Positions 10,281 through 21,085 of a DNA stretch of 64,000 nt are shown in pieces. Below the pieces are notes generated by a model. It had not been told where the DNA came from. It did not search any database and was given only the letters and a program-made list of their open reading frames with translations. The translations under genes were made by a program, and so were the position numbers. Source of the DNA: Paramarasmius palmivorus (taxonomy: Eukaryota; Basidiomycota; Agaricomycetes; Agaricales; Marasmiaceae); assembly GCA_037176845.1 (NCBI GenBank), contig JAYKXP010000002.1, positions 682,001-746,000 on the forward strand, in the 5' to 3' direction. The number at the start of each line of letters is the position of its first letter. Positions within the stretch are counted from its first letter, which is position 1.

Positions 10281-11627
10281 GGCCGAAGTTCTGAATGTAG
10301 ACCTTTCTTGGAGTGTAGATCGATGTAACCTGGTAGATATTTTATATTGTTGAGCTCGGATAAACGGCAACTAAGCGATTGTCACACACCTCTTTTGTCA
10401 TCGTGGTTTCGAGATGGCTCGAGATGGCCGACTGAGTTGCGTGTACAGGCAGAGGCTAGGAGGTGAAGGACCCAAGATTTTGACACCTTCCTTCTTTTTG
10501 AGTACTTTGGTTCAACGAGAATCTGCCACCTCCTCTACGGACACGAACAGGACTTCCGACTTGCTGATTCTCCTCTTAGTCATTGCGCCCGTCTTCGGCT
10601 CAAAATCTATGTGTTGTTGATAATGGTAATACACTTCTCGCGCGGTTTTCCGGAGTTCAGCATGAGGCATCGGAGACTCGTCGGCTGATCGATAATCTGT
10701 AAGTCTTCTGGGCAATTTGAATGAGGTGAAAAACTTACACCCCAAGTGCAGGTGCAAGCGAGAACAGTTTGGAATGACGAGCCCAAAAGCGCTTCAAAGT
10801 GGGTCCGATGAGATGTTAACGGCGTGAAGGGATAATAAGATTGAAGGTACGCCTGAAACGGCAGGACGTTTTCTCTGTGGATGTCGATGATTTTCTACCA
10901 CGGCCAATGTTGATTGCAGAGGAAAATCGCTGTAAATTGAGGACGCGTGAGCCGTGAACCATGGGTCGAATACTCCGCGCGTTGTATAGACGTCCAACAA
11001 CGAGAAAGAAGGAAGTATGGTGTCGAAATGGGATACCTCTTGAACAGGACAGTGACATGTCGATACCAGGGAAGAAGATGGGAGAAGAAAGAAAGGGCAA
11101 TAAGGGGCAATAAGACGACAGTTGGCAAAATCACTCACTTTGGCCCTCGAATTGCGCAATTTTCAGTGTCACTCTCGCAATTAGTGGACGCAAGTGCCAA
11201 CAAAACCTCGACCAAACCTCTCTAGGCCTCTCCGGGTAGCTCAATATAAGTTCTCTCCTTGCTCCTCAAGAGTTTCCGCGTTCGGGAGCGTTATGGTCGA
11301 GAAGTCATACCCCTGTGCATAGAAATGATAAGTTTTCGTCCTTCATGTCTATAGCACAATCCAATTCGTTCGAAGGATAAGCAAAGAATTGTTTTCTGGG
11401 AGAAAAAGTAAGTGCATAGTAGTACGCACAGTGTTACGATTACGATGCCTTGACATTTTTTCGAGTTGGAGACCGGCTATCCTTTTCGAGTCAAGGAGAC
11501 CACTACCGCTTACGACTTTGCCTCAGATAGCTATGTTACCCAAGCTGCAAAGTGTACGGGATCAATTTTTGCTGGAGAACTGGACGCTGAGAGGAATCCG
11601 AATAATAAAGGTTGAACGTGCTTAGGA
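10281..11627. other. Long gene-poor stretch
   Basis: About 1.3 kb with several short open frames on both strands, none with recognisable family motifs or convincing splice partners. It lies between the promoter of sulfotransferase copy B and repeat R1 of the Crinkler/RHS-like locus. Confidence 0.4.
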
Positions 11628-11975
11628 CAAGCGCCAATTAGCCGCCAGTAGGTCACGATGTAAGTAGCTGGTATCGGATTAATAGATAGTGATAGATTCT
11701 GAAGCTCCGAAGTTTGAACGCTATCGCACTTAGTCTCCCCTAGGCAGACTCGATATCGCTCGACAGCTCGCTTGATATGAATCGCACTAGGCAACTAGAT
11801 TCTTCACCCATTAGTGATACGATTCTATAGTATGGCAACAAAACAAAAATGAGGTGGGCACAACGCATTCCGCATGTGTGGCCTCTTCCGATTTCCTCTT
11901 CAAACCAACGGCAGGACTAGTCTACTAGTAGGACGCTACCACTCCAGCACCCAGCATGCTTCAAAGGTCATCATC
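11628..11975. repeat. Direct repeat R1, downstream flank of the Crinkler/RHS-like gene
   Basis: Imperfect direct copy of 14131-14412. Shared blocks include CAAGCGCCAATTAGCCGCC, AGCTGGTATCGGATT, ATTAGTGATAC, ATTCTATAGTAT and CACCCAGCATG/TACCCAGCATG. R1 reaches into the last codons of the gene ending at 11961 and also carries an extra 50-bp insertion (11731-11780) absent from R2. Confidence 0.8.
11731..11780. mobile_element. 50-bp insertion with 8-bp target duplication
   Basis: The insert starts TAGTCTCCCCTAGGCAGAC and is flanked by ATCGCACT at 11723-11730 and 11781-11788. Repeat R2 has a single uninterrupted ATCGCACT at 14204-14211, so the empty site is visible in the same window. The insert matches the reverse complement of the right end of the element at 7578-8501, so it is a very short relative or internally deleted derivative. 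Confidence 0.8.
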
Positions 11976-14066
11976 AATCTCGCCGATGCCCTCTTCCTTT
12001 TCCAAGCCCGTCTTCGGACCAGGTGGGAGGCAAAGATGAAATAATGGAATACCATCCACTTTTCGAGGGTACGTAACGGTCATTGTCCTTTCACGAGGCT
12101 GAATAAAGATAATTGTCCACTTCGCCTGCTGGGGGAGTGAAGTAAAATACTTTCCGATGCGACGGATTGCCGGTTTGACATCGTGTGAGGCAGCAATCAC
12201 TATCTGCAGTAAGTAGAGCTTGTCTCCCTTCACATAGAAGGCGTCAAGCCCATGCTTGTTTTGAGACCTAGGAACATATAGCTTTCCTGTCTGGACTCGT
12301 ATTTTGGCGGAGCTTTTGCGTTTGTATGTGACGACTTCCAACAGCGGGAATTTCCACGTCGCTGACTCCCTGAGTGCCATGTCACGTTCCTGTTGCAGCG
12401 CTGGGTCACTGGAGGGGAGCCCATATGCCGTGTAGTACTGTCGTGCCGGGTCCCTGCAAGCTTGAATGGAGGCCATCTTCCTTTTCTGACGCACGATCGG
12501 GCGACAACTCATTCTGTAGATCTTCGCGGGGAGTGGGCGCACTGATGCGGCCGCCAGCAACTGTGACAAGACGTCCAGTTCATACAGATTCCCAACCATG
12601 GAAGCCGCCTTCGGTATTCCAGAGAACAGTTTTATGATCTTCGCCTGGTTTCGATATTTATGCAGCGCGATTTGAGTACGGAGCTCCCTGATCACGTAGC
12701 GGCTGAGGAATGTGCTCTTTCTGCAGACTTCTTTGTCATCCGAGTCCGAGTCGCCTGAGTCTTCAAATAGAAGAGAATGTGGACCTTCCGGACTGGCCTT
12801 GTTGATCTGGTTGATGGTTCCACCGTCTATAACTATAGTCTCTATCACGCACAGGTTAAATTCATCAAGGATGTCGTCGTGAGTCTCGAGGTGTCGAGGA
12901 ACTCTCCCAACTTTCTTGATTCGGTGGAGAACGTCTGACCAGGAGGTGTAATGCAGGTAGCAACTGAGAAAAGGAATCAGATATAACAATTGTTTGCAGA
13001 GCACCATCCGCACCCTTGCTGGAGCTCTGCATCCGTCCATCCATGCATGTACTCGGGTCCACCGAAAGTCCTGATACCCTTTGACATCCGGCACCACCAC
13101 GAGCGTTCTTTCGGGTACCATTCTCTGACTCTTCTGTGAATTCCTTGAACTCATGTATTGACTATTGATTCACCTGCAACATCACAATAAATATTTATCA
13201 CTATGATTGCTTTTCGTAAACTATGTTGTCCAGAGGACAACAAAATCTTTGATGCCTCAATTTTCCGGGTGACGTCACGAGGGGTATCAGGACTTTCGGT
13301 GGACCCGAGTAGACCGTATCCCTGTCGAGTTGTTGCCCACCCCAATCTCTGAATGACCGGCCGTACCATGGGGAGGCGGTGAGTATGATCCTTGGGAAGC
13401 TGCGTATAGGCTTCGCAAGGGTTGGAGGTATTTCGACGTTTTTCTCTTGGGGTTCGTCGAGTAAAAGCCATGTAGCCGACTTGAACGACTGAAGAATCAG
13501 GGAATCAAAGTGGAATTGTTGTTTGACTCGTAGAACACCGCCGTCATAAAACAGATAGAGTTCGTAATCCTCGGGTTCATGGTATAGCGTGGGCTTACGC
13601 TCCGCGCATCGGCAATAGAGGATGTACATCCTGAAGGTCGATTTGCCTGTAGGAGTGTCAATTAACAGCGACTAAAGTGTCTCAGCAACTCACCGATACC
13701 AGGATGTCCATTGATCATGGTGGCCTGTCTTCCATATTTCCCCTCGTTGTATGAATTCTCAAGCCACGCGTACAAGGTCTTGTACTCCTCCCGAAGAAGA
13801 GCTCTCTTCTTATGTAAAATTGGGAATGACATGGGTTTACTTGACGAGTCCTTCAAAGCATCCGCTGGGACAAGTTCGGGGTGCTGAGTCACTTCCTTCA
13901 ATTTCTGCTTTCCCCAGCACTTCTTCCAAAATTTTAGGTGTGGGCTCCCATCGCTTTTGCGGAGTTCTTCCCATCCAAATTTGCGCTTCAAAATTTTCTC
14001 AATAGTATCGCGAAAATGCTGGTCTGCCGTTTTCGCGGAACCGTCAAGTACTATGGGAGAAGTCAT
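11961..14066 (-). CDS. Crinkler/RHS-like P-loop NTPase with nuclease-like C-terminus, possibly broken
   Basis: Resembles the eukaryotic CR (Crinkler-RHS) class, proteins with a P-loop NTPase and a toxin-like effector domain. The first exon 13694-14066 ends in GHPGIG and the second begins KSTF at 13646, so a 47-nt intron splits the P-loop. WLLLDEP (Walker B-like) and RIILTASPWYGRSF follow. A 50-nt intron (12964-13013) would put WTDAELQQG in frame with the RHS-like VGRVPRH segment. The C-terminal region has GNLYELDVL then LDAFYVKGDKLYLLQI and HDVKPAIRRIGKYF, like the PD-(D/E)xK-type domains of this class, with Gln where an acidic residue is common. Between 13050 and 13311 the frame is lost and a 30-bp inverted repeat is present, so a pseudogene is possible. 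Function unproven. Confidence 0.6.
13050..13311. repeat. 30-bp perfect inverted repeat with 202-bp spacer inside the Crinkler/RHS-like gene
   Basis: Positions 13050-13079 are the exact reverse complement of 13282-13311. The arms lie where the reading frame changes between the NTPase half and the C-terminal half. No target duplication is evident at the outer edges. It could be a fold-back insertion or a duplicated-and-inverted segment. Confidence 0.85.
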
Positions 14067-14130
14067 GGGAGAGAAACCAGCAAGGATTACGTAGTAAATT
14101 ACCTCTCCCTGGGAGAAGAAAGTACTTGGG

Positions 14131-14412
14131 GCCAAGCGCCAATTAGCCGCCGGCAGGTCACAGCTGGTATCGGATTGATAGATCATAATAGATTCTGGAC
14201 ACCATCGCACTAAACAACAGTGATAGATAGATTCTCCAACTATTAGTGATACAATTCTATAGTATAGCAGCAAAATAAAAATGAATTGGGCACAGTGAAA
14301 CCCACCATCCTCGGCCTTTCCGGACTCCCTCTTCAATCCAACACTGGTCTACCAGCTAATGCCACCACTTCAGTACCCAGCATGAGCCAGCATGCTACTG
14401 AAGGTCAACAAA
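14131..14412. repeat. Direct repeat R2, upstream flank of the Crinkler/RHS-like gene
   Basis: Sister copy of R1 (11628-11975), about 65 bp before the start codon at 14066 on the minus strand. Because R1 includes the gene's final codons, R2 probably descends from the 3' end of a second, lost gene copy. It preserves the empty site of the 50-bp insertion. Confidence 0.75.
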
Positions 14413-14432
14413 CTAAAGGTGTGGCCTTTCCT

Positions 14433-15996
14433 TCATAATACAGTTGTTTTGTTCCTCTCTTCGGCAGTGCCGCCAAAGCTCTTGGGAGGATGAGCTTGCA
14501 CGGGAGAGCTCACAGTCTGTAGTAGCATTGACGGCCTGGCAAACCGAATCTCGGAGACAGCATCCTGCGGTCTTTCATCATTATTGCTCAGTTTTGCTCG
14601 AACCATGATCAAAGTCGGTGCAATCCCCTGGACATCATATCAGAGTACTCAACAGACGCCAATAATTGTCCTAACTTACAGCACACAAGGGTATGAGTGG
14701 CGCCGGATCAAAAACAAGGCTGTTCGTCGGCACGATCATCTCCACGACTAGAACCGCCACATTGACAGTTGGATAGATCATCCCAGACTCCAGTCTAGGT
14801 GATCATTAGATGGGTTACATGTTCGACGGGCTCCAAAATGACCGGATCCGCTCACATATACCTAGAGATTGCTCGAACAAGTTTGTCGCTGGTATGAATA
14901 TCTTGATCCTGGATCCGACGATGGACCCATCGAAGGCGCCAAGCTGTGTGGCGTCCATGTGAACATGGAATATAGAAGATATCAAGGTACGCACCAGTCA
15001 GGAGTGTAATGACGAGATTATTGATGGCGCTGGCAAACCCATACACAATGTCGATGGTCTGGCCAATTAGCAATAAATTTTCAGCGTTACTTGACCCGCG
15101 TGCCGCGGCATTTATCCCAATCCATCCTAGGACACAACGAGCAAGTGCTGGACCTTGATCGTTCAAACGTGCACGATGTCAATGCCATAAGGTAATACAC
15201 AAAGAAATCGACCCTACCGTTCACGAGGACCAGAGCGACTGCCAAAATCTTAGCGACTTTTCTGTTAGAGTTCCAGATCCGGTAACATCTGTGAATCTGT
15301 TGACATGAAATCAGCACTCATATCTGAATGCATATGGAGCACGAACGAGCATCCATTCCGCCGTGATACTGGTGTTGACAGTCAGAACGGTAGACGAGCC
15401 TCACAAGGTAAAGCTCACTTGAGAAGCGTAGGGACTAGCACTTGAGTCGAGCTGATAAAAAATGAAGAACGAAGAAATGAAAAATATTTTCATCACTGAC
15501 TAGCCAAGTCTTCTCTGAAAGTCACCGAAGTTGAGGTATTCGGTGAATAGGTCGTACTCCCCGCTCTGAACTGCATTAACACGAACGACGGCGGCATGGA
15601 TATAGTAGATAGTGCAGATGATCACAAATACAGTCGACAAGGTGAAGAGGACCACGGTGAGTGTAAGGTAGAGGCGACTGTTGGGCCTTTCTCCGTCGTG
15701 GTTTCGGTGGCGCACCACGTATACGTAGATGTACGTCCCGAAAAGCATGATATAGATGCCTCAACGAATCAGGGTAAGACGATTTCAGCATGAGTAATTC
15801 GATTGATTACCACGTACCATACACAAGATGCATGACCTGACGATGTCATTGAATAACATGACGGGGGATGCTAGTCTTAACTGGATCGGTAGTAAGTGGG
15901 ACAAGTTGAATAACTCACAAACAAGGTGGACATGGGCAAGAGGACCATTTGCTCGACAGAAAGGTAAGGAGCAAGTTGCTCAGGAATCATGGACAT
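14433..15996 (-). CDS. Seven-helix-type membrane protein, basidiomycete family
   Basis: Ten exons give 344 residues in one frame: 15919-15996, 15818-15836 (19 nt), 15501-15759, 15419-15451, 15347-15368 (22 nt), 15218-15296, 14995-15147, 14862-14943, 14680-14794 and 14433-14627. Hydrophobic segments include YGIYIMLFGTYIYVYVV, LTLTVVLFTLSTVFVIICTI and ILAVALVLVNALARCVLGWI. The signature ITAEWMLIHRCYRIW, the loop SNAENLLLIGQTIDIVYGFA and the late LESGMIYP and AGIAPTLIMVRAKL match a family that is abundant in agarics and has no known function. The cytoplasmic tail is short and polar. The intact frame across nine introns argues against decay, although the gene abuts repeat R2. Confidence 0.8.
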
Positions 15997-16979
15997 CCTT
16001 GCTGGGGGGAGAAAATGAAGCACCCGAAGCCGTATTATCGACGCTACATATCCCCTGATCTCTGCCACCAAGCCGCGATGATTGAGCGTAGCGCCATTCT
16101 ATCCCTTGGCAGAACGAATGGGTGGGTCCGATTATACCAACGCTGCCATGCCAGCTGAGCGCTATAATTAAACAAAGTGAGTCGTACTAGACCAAATTGG
16201 GGACGTTACAACTGACCGTTCGTACAGAGCCCCTTGAGTGTTGTGATTTTGAATCTACACAGAGTAGTCTTTGTTGGCTGTTCTTCGACGTTCTCCTTTT
16301 CTTACTTTAAACCTGTTCTCTAAGTTCCTGTAGTGGGTCAGACTCGTAGTTGCCATCGGCTTGAGCGAGCGTTAAGACTCGACCTCTTCGTTATGATACC
16401 AATCCAGACGTGAGATTGACTTGGCCTTCCGAGTTCCCCAGTTTTCGTGCATTACTATCACAGTTCATAGTTGTGGGGACCTTTGCATAGCTGAGCGCTA
16501 TATTCGACAGTGATGAACGGTCCCAGTTGCGCCGACGCCGCCACTTTTGAGCGCTACTCCAGAAAATCAACCCGAGACATGTTGCGAACGACAGAACTCA
16601 AAGTTATCAATGTCATCAAACGGCTTCTCGAACGAAACACGTTTTGAAGATCTCGACGCCACAGTTTTGATATGAGTTTTGATGTTCCTGGACATAAGAG
16701 ACTCTAGAGGCAGATAGACAGAGTGAGATGGTGGTAGACCCGCAAGCCGTGTTACTACAGTAAGAAAAGCGATGGGAAATAGCTTCCAGTCTAGGACGCG
16801 ACTCGGTCACCCCGGCCCGACTGGCCTTGCCTTCTTCCCACCATGTCGTACAGCAGAAACCTCTGCAGAAGAGCATACTCTAGTCCTGTACATCAAAGCA
16901 CTCCAAGGCTACCAATAAACCTGACTGCGAATCGCGGGTCCGTCGTCTGCGGTCTCTCTTCATCATCGGCCTCTTATCT
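15997..16979. other. Gene-poor stretch
   Basis: Between two divergently oriented genes. Short open frames only; I see no supported gene, repeat or RNA. Confidence 0.4.
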
Positions 16980-18292
16980 ATGATGTGGATGTACAGTATC
17001 GAAGCTGGATCACTGAATTCACCATATTTCTGGTCTCAGGAGTCAACTGAGCCCCTTGAAGAGTTTCTCAAACGCGTATGTCCCTCGTTTTCTGGAGAAG
17101 TAAATGGTTACTCACCCAAGACCCAAAGAATGAGTTGAGCAAGGTGCCTGCTATCGACGAAAATTACGAAAGAACAGTGCGTCATTGTCGTCCACCCCTT
17201 CAACACTTCCTGACACACATATTTTCAAGTCCGTCTGGATCAAAAAAGGCACCATCTCTGAATACGATTACCGAGAAAGGGCCAAAGCTGCTCTACCTGA
17301 ATTGAAGCAGGCTTGGAGAACGCTACAAAACAAGGGTGCAATTCTTCGTAGAAAGAACGAAAGGTTCCGAGGACCTCTGGATGAACAACGCCAACTCGCC
17401 GTATGTCCAAACACGCTTTTGATGCTCATGGGATTACCGAGTATTATATAGTTCTTGAAACTACAAATAAAGTCTGCCGACACGTTGGAAAAGGTTGCAA
17501 AACGACACGGCTGGACGGGTGGCTCCTGGTGCGCGTTTATTATTCCTGGGTATCCAGCGTCAAATCTCATTCTACGCAGGCTGTTGTTAATTGATCCGTC
17601 GACTGACGAGCAAGTGAAAGCTATGTGGGAAGGGCTAGCTGGTGTGTTGAAGTTTCATTGGTTCTCGACGCCACGCCAACGTGATTGCTAAATCGGAAAC
17701 CTGCAGCGTCCTTGATTTCTGGTGCGCTGAGCCAAACATCGGCATTCATGCTCCAAGGTCTTGCAAACCTCCCAAACGAATACAACGAGTCGAGGAGATG
17801 GCTTAGACTCTACATGCCGGATGTTTATCACAGGAAGGATGTCGAGAAGGCAAGCTCGGCTAGGTGTGGAGTACATCAGTTGACATTGATGGGTAACAGG
17901 TAGCAAAAGTGTTGAAAGAGGAGGGCCACTTTCCCCAGACCTCCCCCTGCGTACGACCAGACATTTATCAGATCCTTGGAATAATGAAGGGCACGTTTGG
18001 AGACCGGGAAACAATAAAAAGCACAGTATGGCTTTACAAAGACGACGTGAGTGCAGACCAACACATACGACAAGCGTTTCTTAAAGATTCTGTAGCAATT
18101 GGTCAAGAGGTCCTAGACGACCTTTCGGAGTTAATTTGCTTTTTATATTATCTACCACTGTATAATCTTCACATCCTGAGCCTCAATATCAGTCCATCAT
18201 TATCGAGAACCGAGAAGACCAACATCAATGAAGGGCGTCACATTATGACTGGTTTTTGCCGAATGTCTATCAGTATAGATGCACAATCGTAG
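16980..18292 (+). CDS. Intron-rich hypothetical protein
   Basis: Exons 16980-17075, 17129-17176, 17230-17400, 17452-17641, 17707-17849 and from 17900 join in one frame. Typical peptides are PYFWSQESTEPLEEFLKR, GTISEYDYRERAKAALPEL, GWTGGSWCAFIIPGYPASN, FMLQGLANLPNEYNESRRW and IYQILGIMKGTFGDR. The fifth intron has a GC donor (GCAAGC) and CAACAG acceptor. The 3' end is uncertain: a GTGAGT donor at 18046 would lead to a stop near 18112, whereas reading through ends at 18292. The start at 16980 gives in-frame exon 1 with no signal peptide. I do not recognise the family; the consistent phases of six exons are the main evidence that it is a gene. Confidence 0.6.
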
Positions 18293-18350
18293 CTGTATTT
18301 ACCCGTTCACTCACTCTATCTACGAAGGATCTTCCAACTGCTTCAAGCCT

Positions 18351-19823
18351 TCAGACTTGCGGTAAGTTAGGGATATGGCCATGACTATACATGCCCTGAT
18401 GAACCTGAGAAGTGGGAGATCCGACATGAGCTTCTCCGTACAAAGAGTCCGCCTGTACGTAAGACTGGTTTGCGTGATAAGCCGAGACGGGCGTCACCGA
18501 CATCGGTAGTACTTGCGTTACCACAGTCGCACTTCCGAGTGACGCATGCCCAGAATACATCGTCTTCTGGTCGTACTGAGCGGCGCCATAGTCGGGCCCC
18601 CCACTTGAAGTATCTCGTTTTGCTCTGCGACGTTTCATGACGAAGATGATGATGGCGATGATCAGTGCAAGCCCGACAACGCCTCCCACGACACCGCCAA
18701 CAATCGCGCCAACTGGAGTCTTCGGCGAGCCGCTCTGTGACGAGTCGCCATTTGAGTTCGAGCTTGAGTCGGAATGATCTGGGTCCTTCGCGCTAACGTT
18801 GACGAGGAAGTAGTCAATCGCGAACCACTGATAGCTGGAGCTGGTGTTCCCCGACTGTGGGCCTCCAAATGTCAGGACCATTTCGTGAGGACCAGGTGAA
18901 AGACCTTGTCTGTCGAACAAGACCTCGTTCTGGTGATTGGTGCGATTGCCGTTAGGTGCTGGTTTACTTCCAGGAACTGTGAATGACACTGGTGGTTGTT
19001 GATCGATGTAGTAATTAGCCGTGCTCGGAGCGTAAGCTGTCGAAGAGCCGAAATTGTAGCCAAATAGAGTGATGCTAGTTGCTGCAGAACAAATTAGTAA
19101 CTGTGTAGATGAAGGGATGAGAAACTACTGCTTACCGTTGAAGTTGACGGTGGCAGTCAGGCCCGTTACACGAGTCTCGGTAACGAGTCCGCCGTCCTTC
19201 CAACTCCCCGTTGAGTTATCGTATCTGACGCTAGGGTCGCTGGCATCGATCTTCATGATCTCCCCTTCGAGCGCAGCATCCGGAAGAGGTGCATATTCGA
19301 TCCTATCAAACCAGAACATTTGCGTGCTTGGGTCACTGATGATAGCCGTGACAGTTAGCGTATGTGAACCAGGTTGCAGATGTGCTTGGTCGCAGAGGAT
19401 ATTGTCGGTGGTGGCATATCTGGACGACTGGTAATAGTAGCTGGTAGCCATCTGGCCATCAACTTCACAATTCCAATCTGGAAACACCGTTGCTTTGACA
19501 TTGTCCTGGGATGGATCTGATGCAGTTGCAGGTATGTTACGGTTGTCCTTCGCACCACGGACTTGAACAAATGTACCTGTGAGCGGCGTGAGTGTGGTAC
19601 TATGGAAATTAGGCAATGATAGCGCACCCTCGAAAGTGAAGGAGAAGCTAGTCTCATTCTGCCTCGTGCCATGCATGGTTCCATTGTACGGGGGTCCATT
19701 GACAGTCAAGCTATTTAGGGCTCCAGTATTATCGAAGGACCAGGAGGAACCACCGTAGTTGATACGAGGACTGGTATCGTCGATAACCACTCTCCTCGGA
19801 TACGCCTTGTCGAGGGCTGCCAT
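18351..19823 (-). CDS. Single-pass surface protein with two beta-sandwich-like repeats
   Basis: Two exons, 19136-19823 and 18351-19081, encode 472 residues. The outer part has two similar halves, one opening RRVVIDDTSPRINYGG with FTFEGA, the other opening IMKIDASDPSVRYD with TATVNFNATSITLFGYN, as in fungal galactose-binding-like surface proteins. Several N-x-S/T sites are present. A Ser/Asn linker precedes the helix VGAIVGGVVGGVVGLALII, then a basic stop-transfer KRRRAKR and a cytoplasmic tail rich in Tyr, Ser and Gln. The start MAALDKAYPRR at 19823 lacks an obvious signal peptide; an in-frame ATG at 19922 adds 33 residues without one either, so a further upstream exon may exist. Probably a cell-surface receptor or adhesin; inference. 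Confidence 0.7.
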
Positions 19824-20073
19824 TGTGAGTCTGGGATGAAAAGGATTCGACGAGGTCTGGTACAACCTAGCCTTCAGTTTTAATAGACTGCTGTGGAAGG
19901 GCGAAGCGGCGAAACCGTACACCTAGCCCAGACAAACGCTCATTTTCCCCTGTGTGGCTGAATACACCGCACAAAACGATTAAGGAGTCCGTATGCGAGT
20001 CCCTGAGAGAATGTATTGAAGGAACACACAAGGGGAGACCTTTGATGAATCACTTTCCGCTCGCATATCTAGC

Positions 20074-21024
20074 CTACTGGCTGCCCATAACCAATGTATG
20101 AAAATTGGGAAATACTAACTCCTCTTCCACCGTCTTCCTTATAACATCCTGAATGAACCTCTCCACCCTTGTTACATTCTTCAGGACATGCTTGTCTGCC
20201 TGCCCGATTTCGCTTTCGATGAATATACTCGGAAGAAGTCTTTGGCCTATCGGCAAGGGCTTCGTCCTTTGATCCTCTTCTTGAGGCGAAGGCTTTGAAC
20301 GGGGTGCATATGGATCCAAATCATCGAGTATGCAAAGATGCACTCGAGATCGTTCGCCTTCGTACGCAACGGCAACTTCACCCGTGAAGATGAGACCTGT
20401 TACGCTGAGTTTGATAGGCAAGGACATGAACATCGGTGATGGATAATTTATGAGCAGAGAGGTGGTAAGCGTTATGCGTAGGTCTGAATTCCAATTTATG
20501 TGGAAATGCATTTGTAAATTGGGGCGATTGGGATTGGGTTGCTCCGTCGTCGGGCTTGTGGGTGTCGTTTGCGCCGGTTGTGGAGGACTTGGTGAAGGAG
20601 TAGGGGGTGAAGAAGTTGAATAGCTATGCCTGTAATCGAAAGGCGGTAGGGTTGGTAGGGTTGGGGTAGATGCGAACATGTCCATAGGGTTGCCCCGTCG
20701 AGCAAACCGTATGTGAGCCGGAATTTGCATCTCATCCAATGTCGCTGCCTTCCTCGAAACCCATTCGAATTCATCGTCTTCGTCATCTCCTTTGACCTTG
20801 ACCCCTTCATTGTCTTCTTCGTCATCCTCCAGAAAATCCCGATAAATGTCGCATAAATCAATGAGCTCGACATCTGGCGCAGCAGACCCGAATTCAAGTG
20901 AAATCACCTCGACTGGGCCGATGAAAGACGGTCTGGTGGTAGTGCTGAGGGTTTTGTTGAGTATTTCGACAAGCTTAGTCGAAAGAGAAGAGTCGAGCTC
21001 GGTCCACGCCAGGTCGATAGACAT
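20074..21024 (-). CDS. MDM12: Mdm12, ERMES complex subunit
   Basis: Mdm12 bridges ER-anchored Mmm1 and mitochondrial Mdm34/Mdm10 and moves phospholipids through its SMP domain. The intronless frame encodes 316 residues. The start SIDLAWTELDSSLSTKLVEIL, the PSFIGPVEVISLEFGSAAPDVEL block and IDLCDIYRDFLEDD are diagnostic of the SMP N-terminus. After an acidic and Pro/Ser/Thr-rich insertion (about residues 70-165) the domain resumes with MHFHINWNSDLRITLTTSLL, then GLIFTGEVAVAYEG, RVHLCILDDLDPY and the closing VERFIQDVIRKTVEEELVFP. It is complete. Its start codon is 61 bp from that of the divergent HCNGP/SAP30BP gene. Confidence 0.95.
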   Translation of the reverse strand: MSIDLAWTELDSSLSTKLVEILNKTLSTTTRPSFIGPVEVISLEFGSAAPDVELIDLCDIYRDFLEDDEEDNEGVKVKGDDEDDEFEWVSRKAATLDEMQIPAHIRFARRGNPMDMFASTPTLPTLPPFDYRHSYSTSSPPTPSPSPPQPAQTTPTSPTTEQPNPNRPNLQMHFHINWNSDLRITLTTSLLINYPSPMFMSLPIKLSVTGLIFTGEVAVAYEGERSRVHLCILDDLDPYAPRSKPSPQEEDQRTKPLPIGQRLLPSIFIESEIGQADKHVLKNVTRVERFIQDVIRKTVEEELVFPNFHTLVMGSQ

Positions 21025-21085
21025 AGTGGTGGTGACGGTTCAAAGGGATTGGCGCCGGCACACTTTGCTCTCTACCACCATCAAC
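21025..21085. promoter_or_regulatory. 61-bp divergent promoter between MDM12 and SAP30BP-like gene
   Basis: Only 61 bp separate the two start codons on opposite strands, so 5' UTRs and promoter elements must overlap. No TATA box is obvious in this short CT/CA-containing stretch. Confidence 0.7.
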
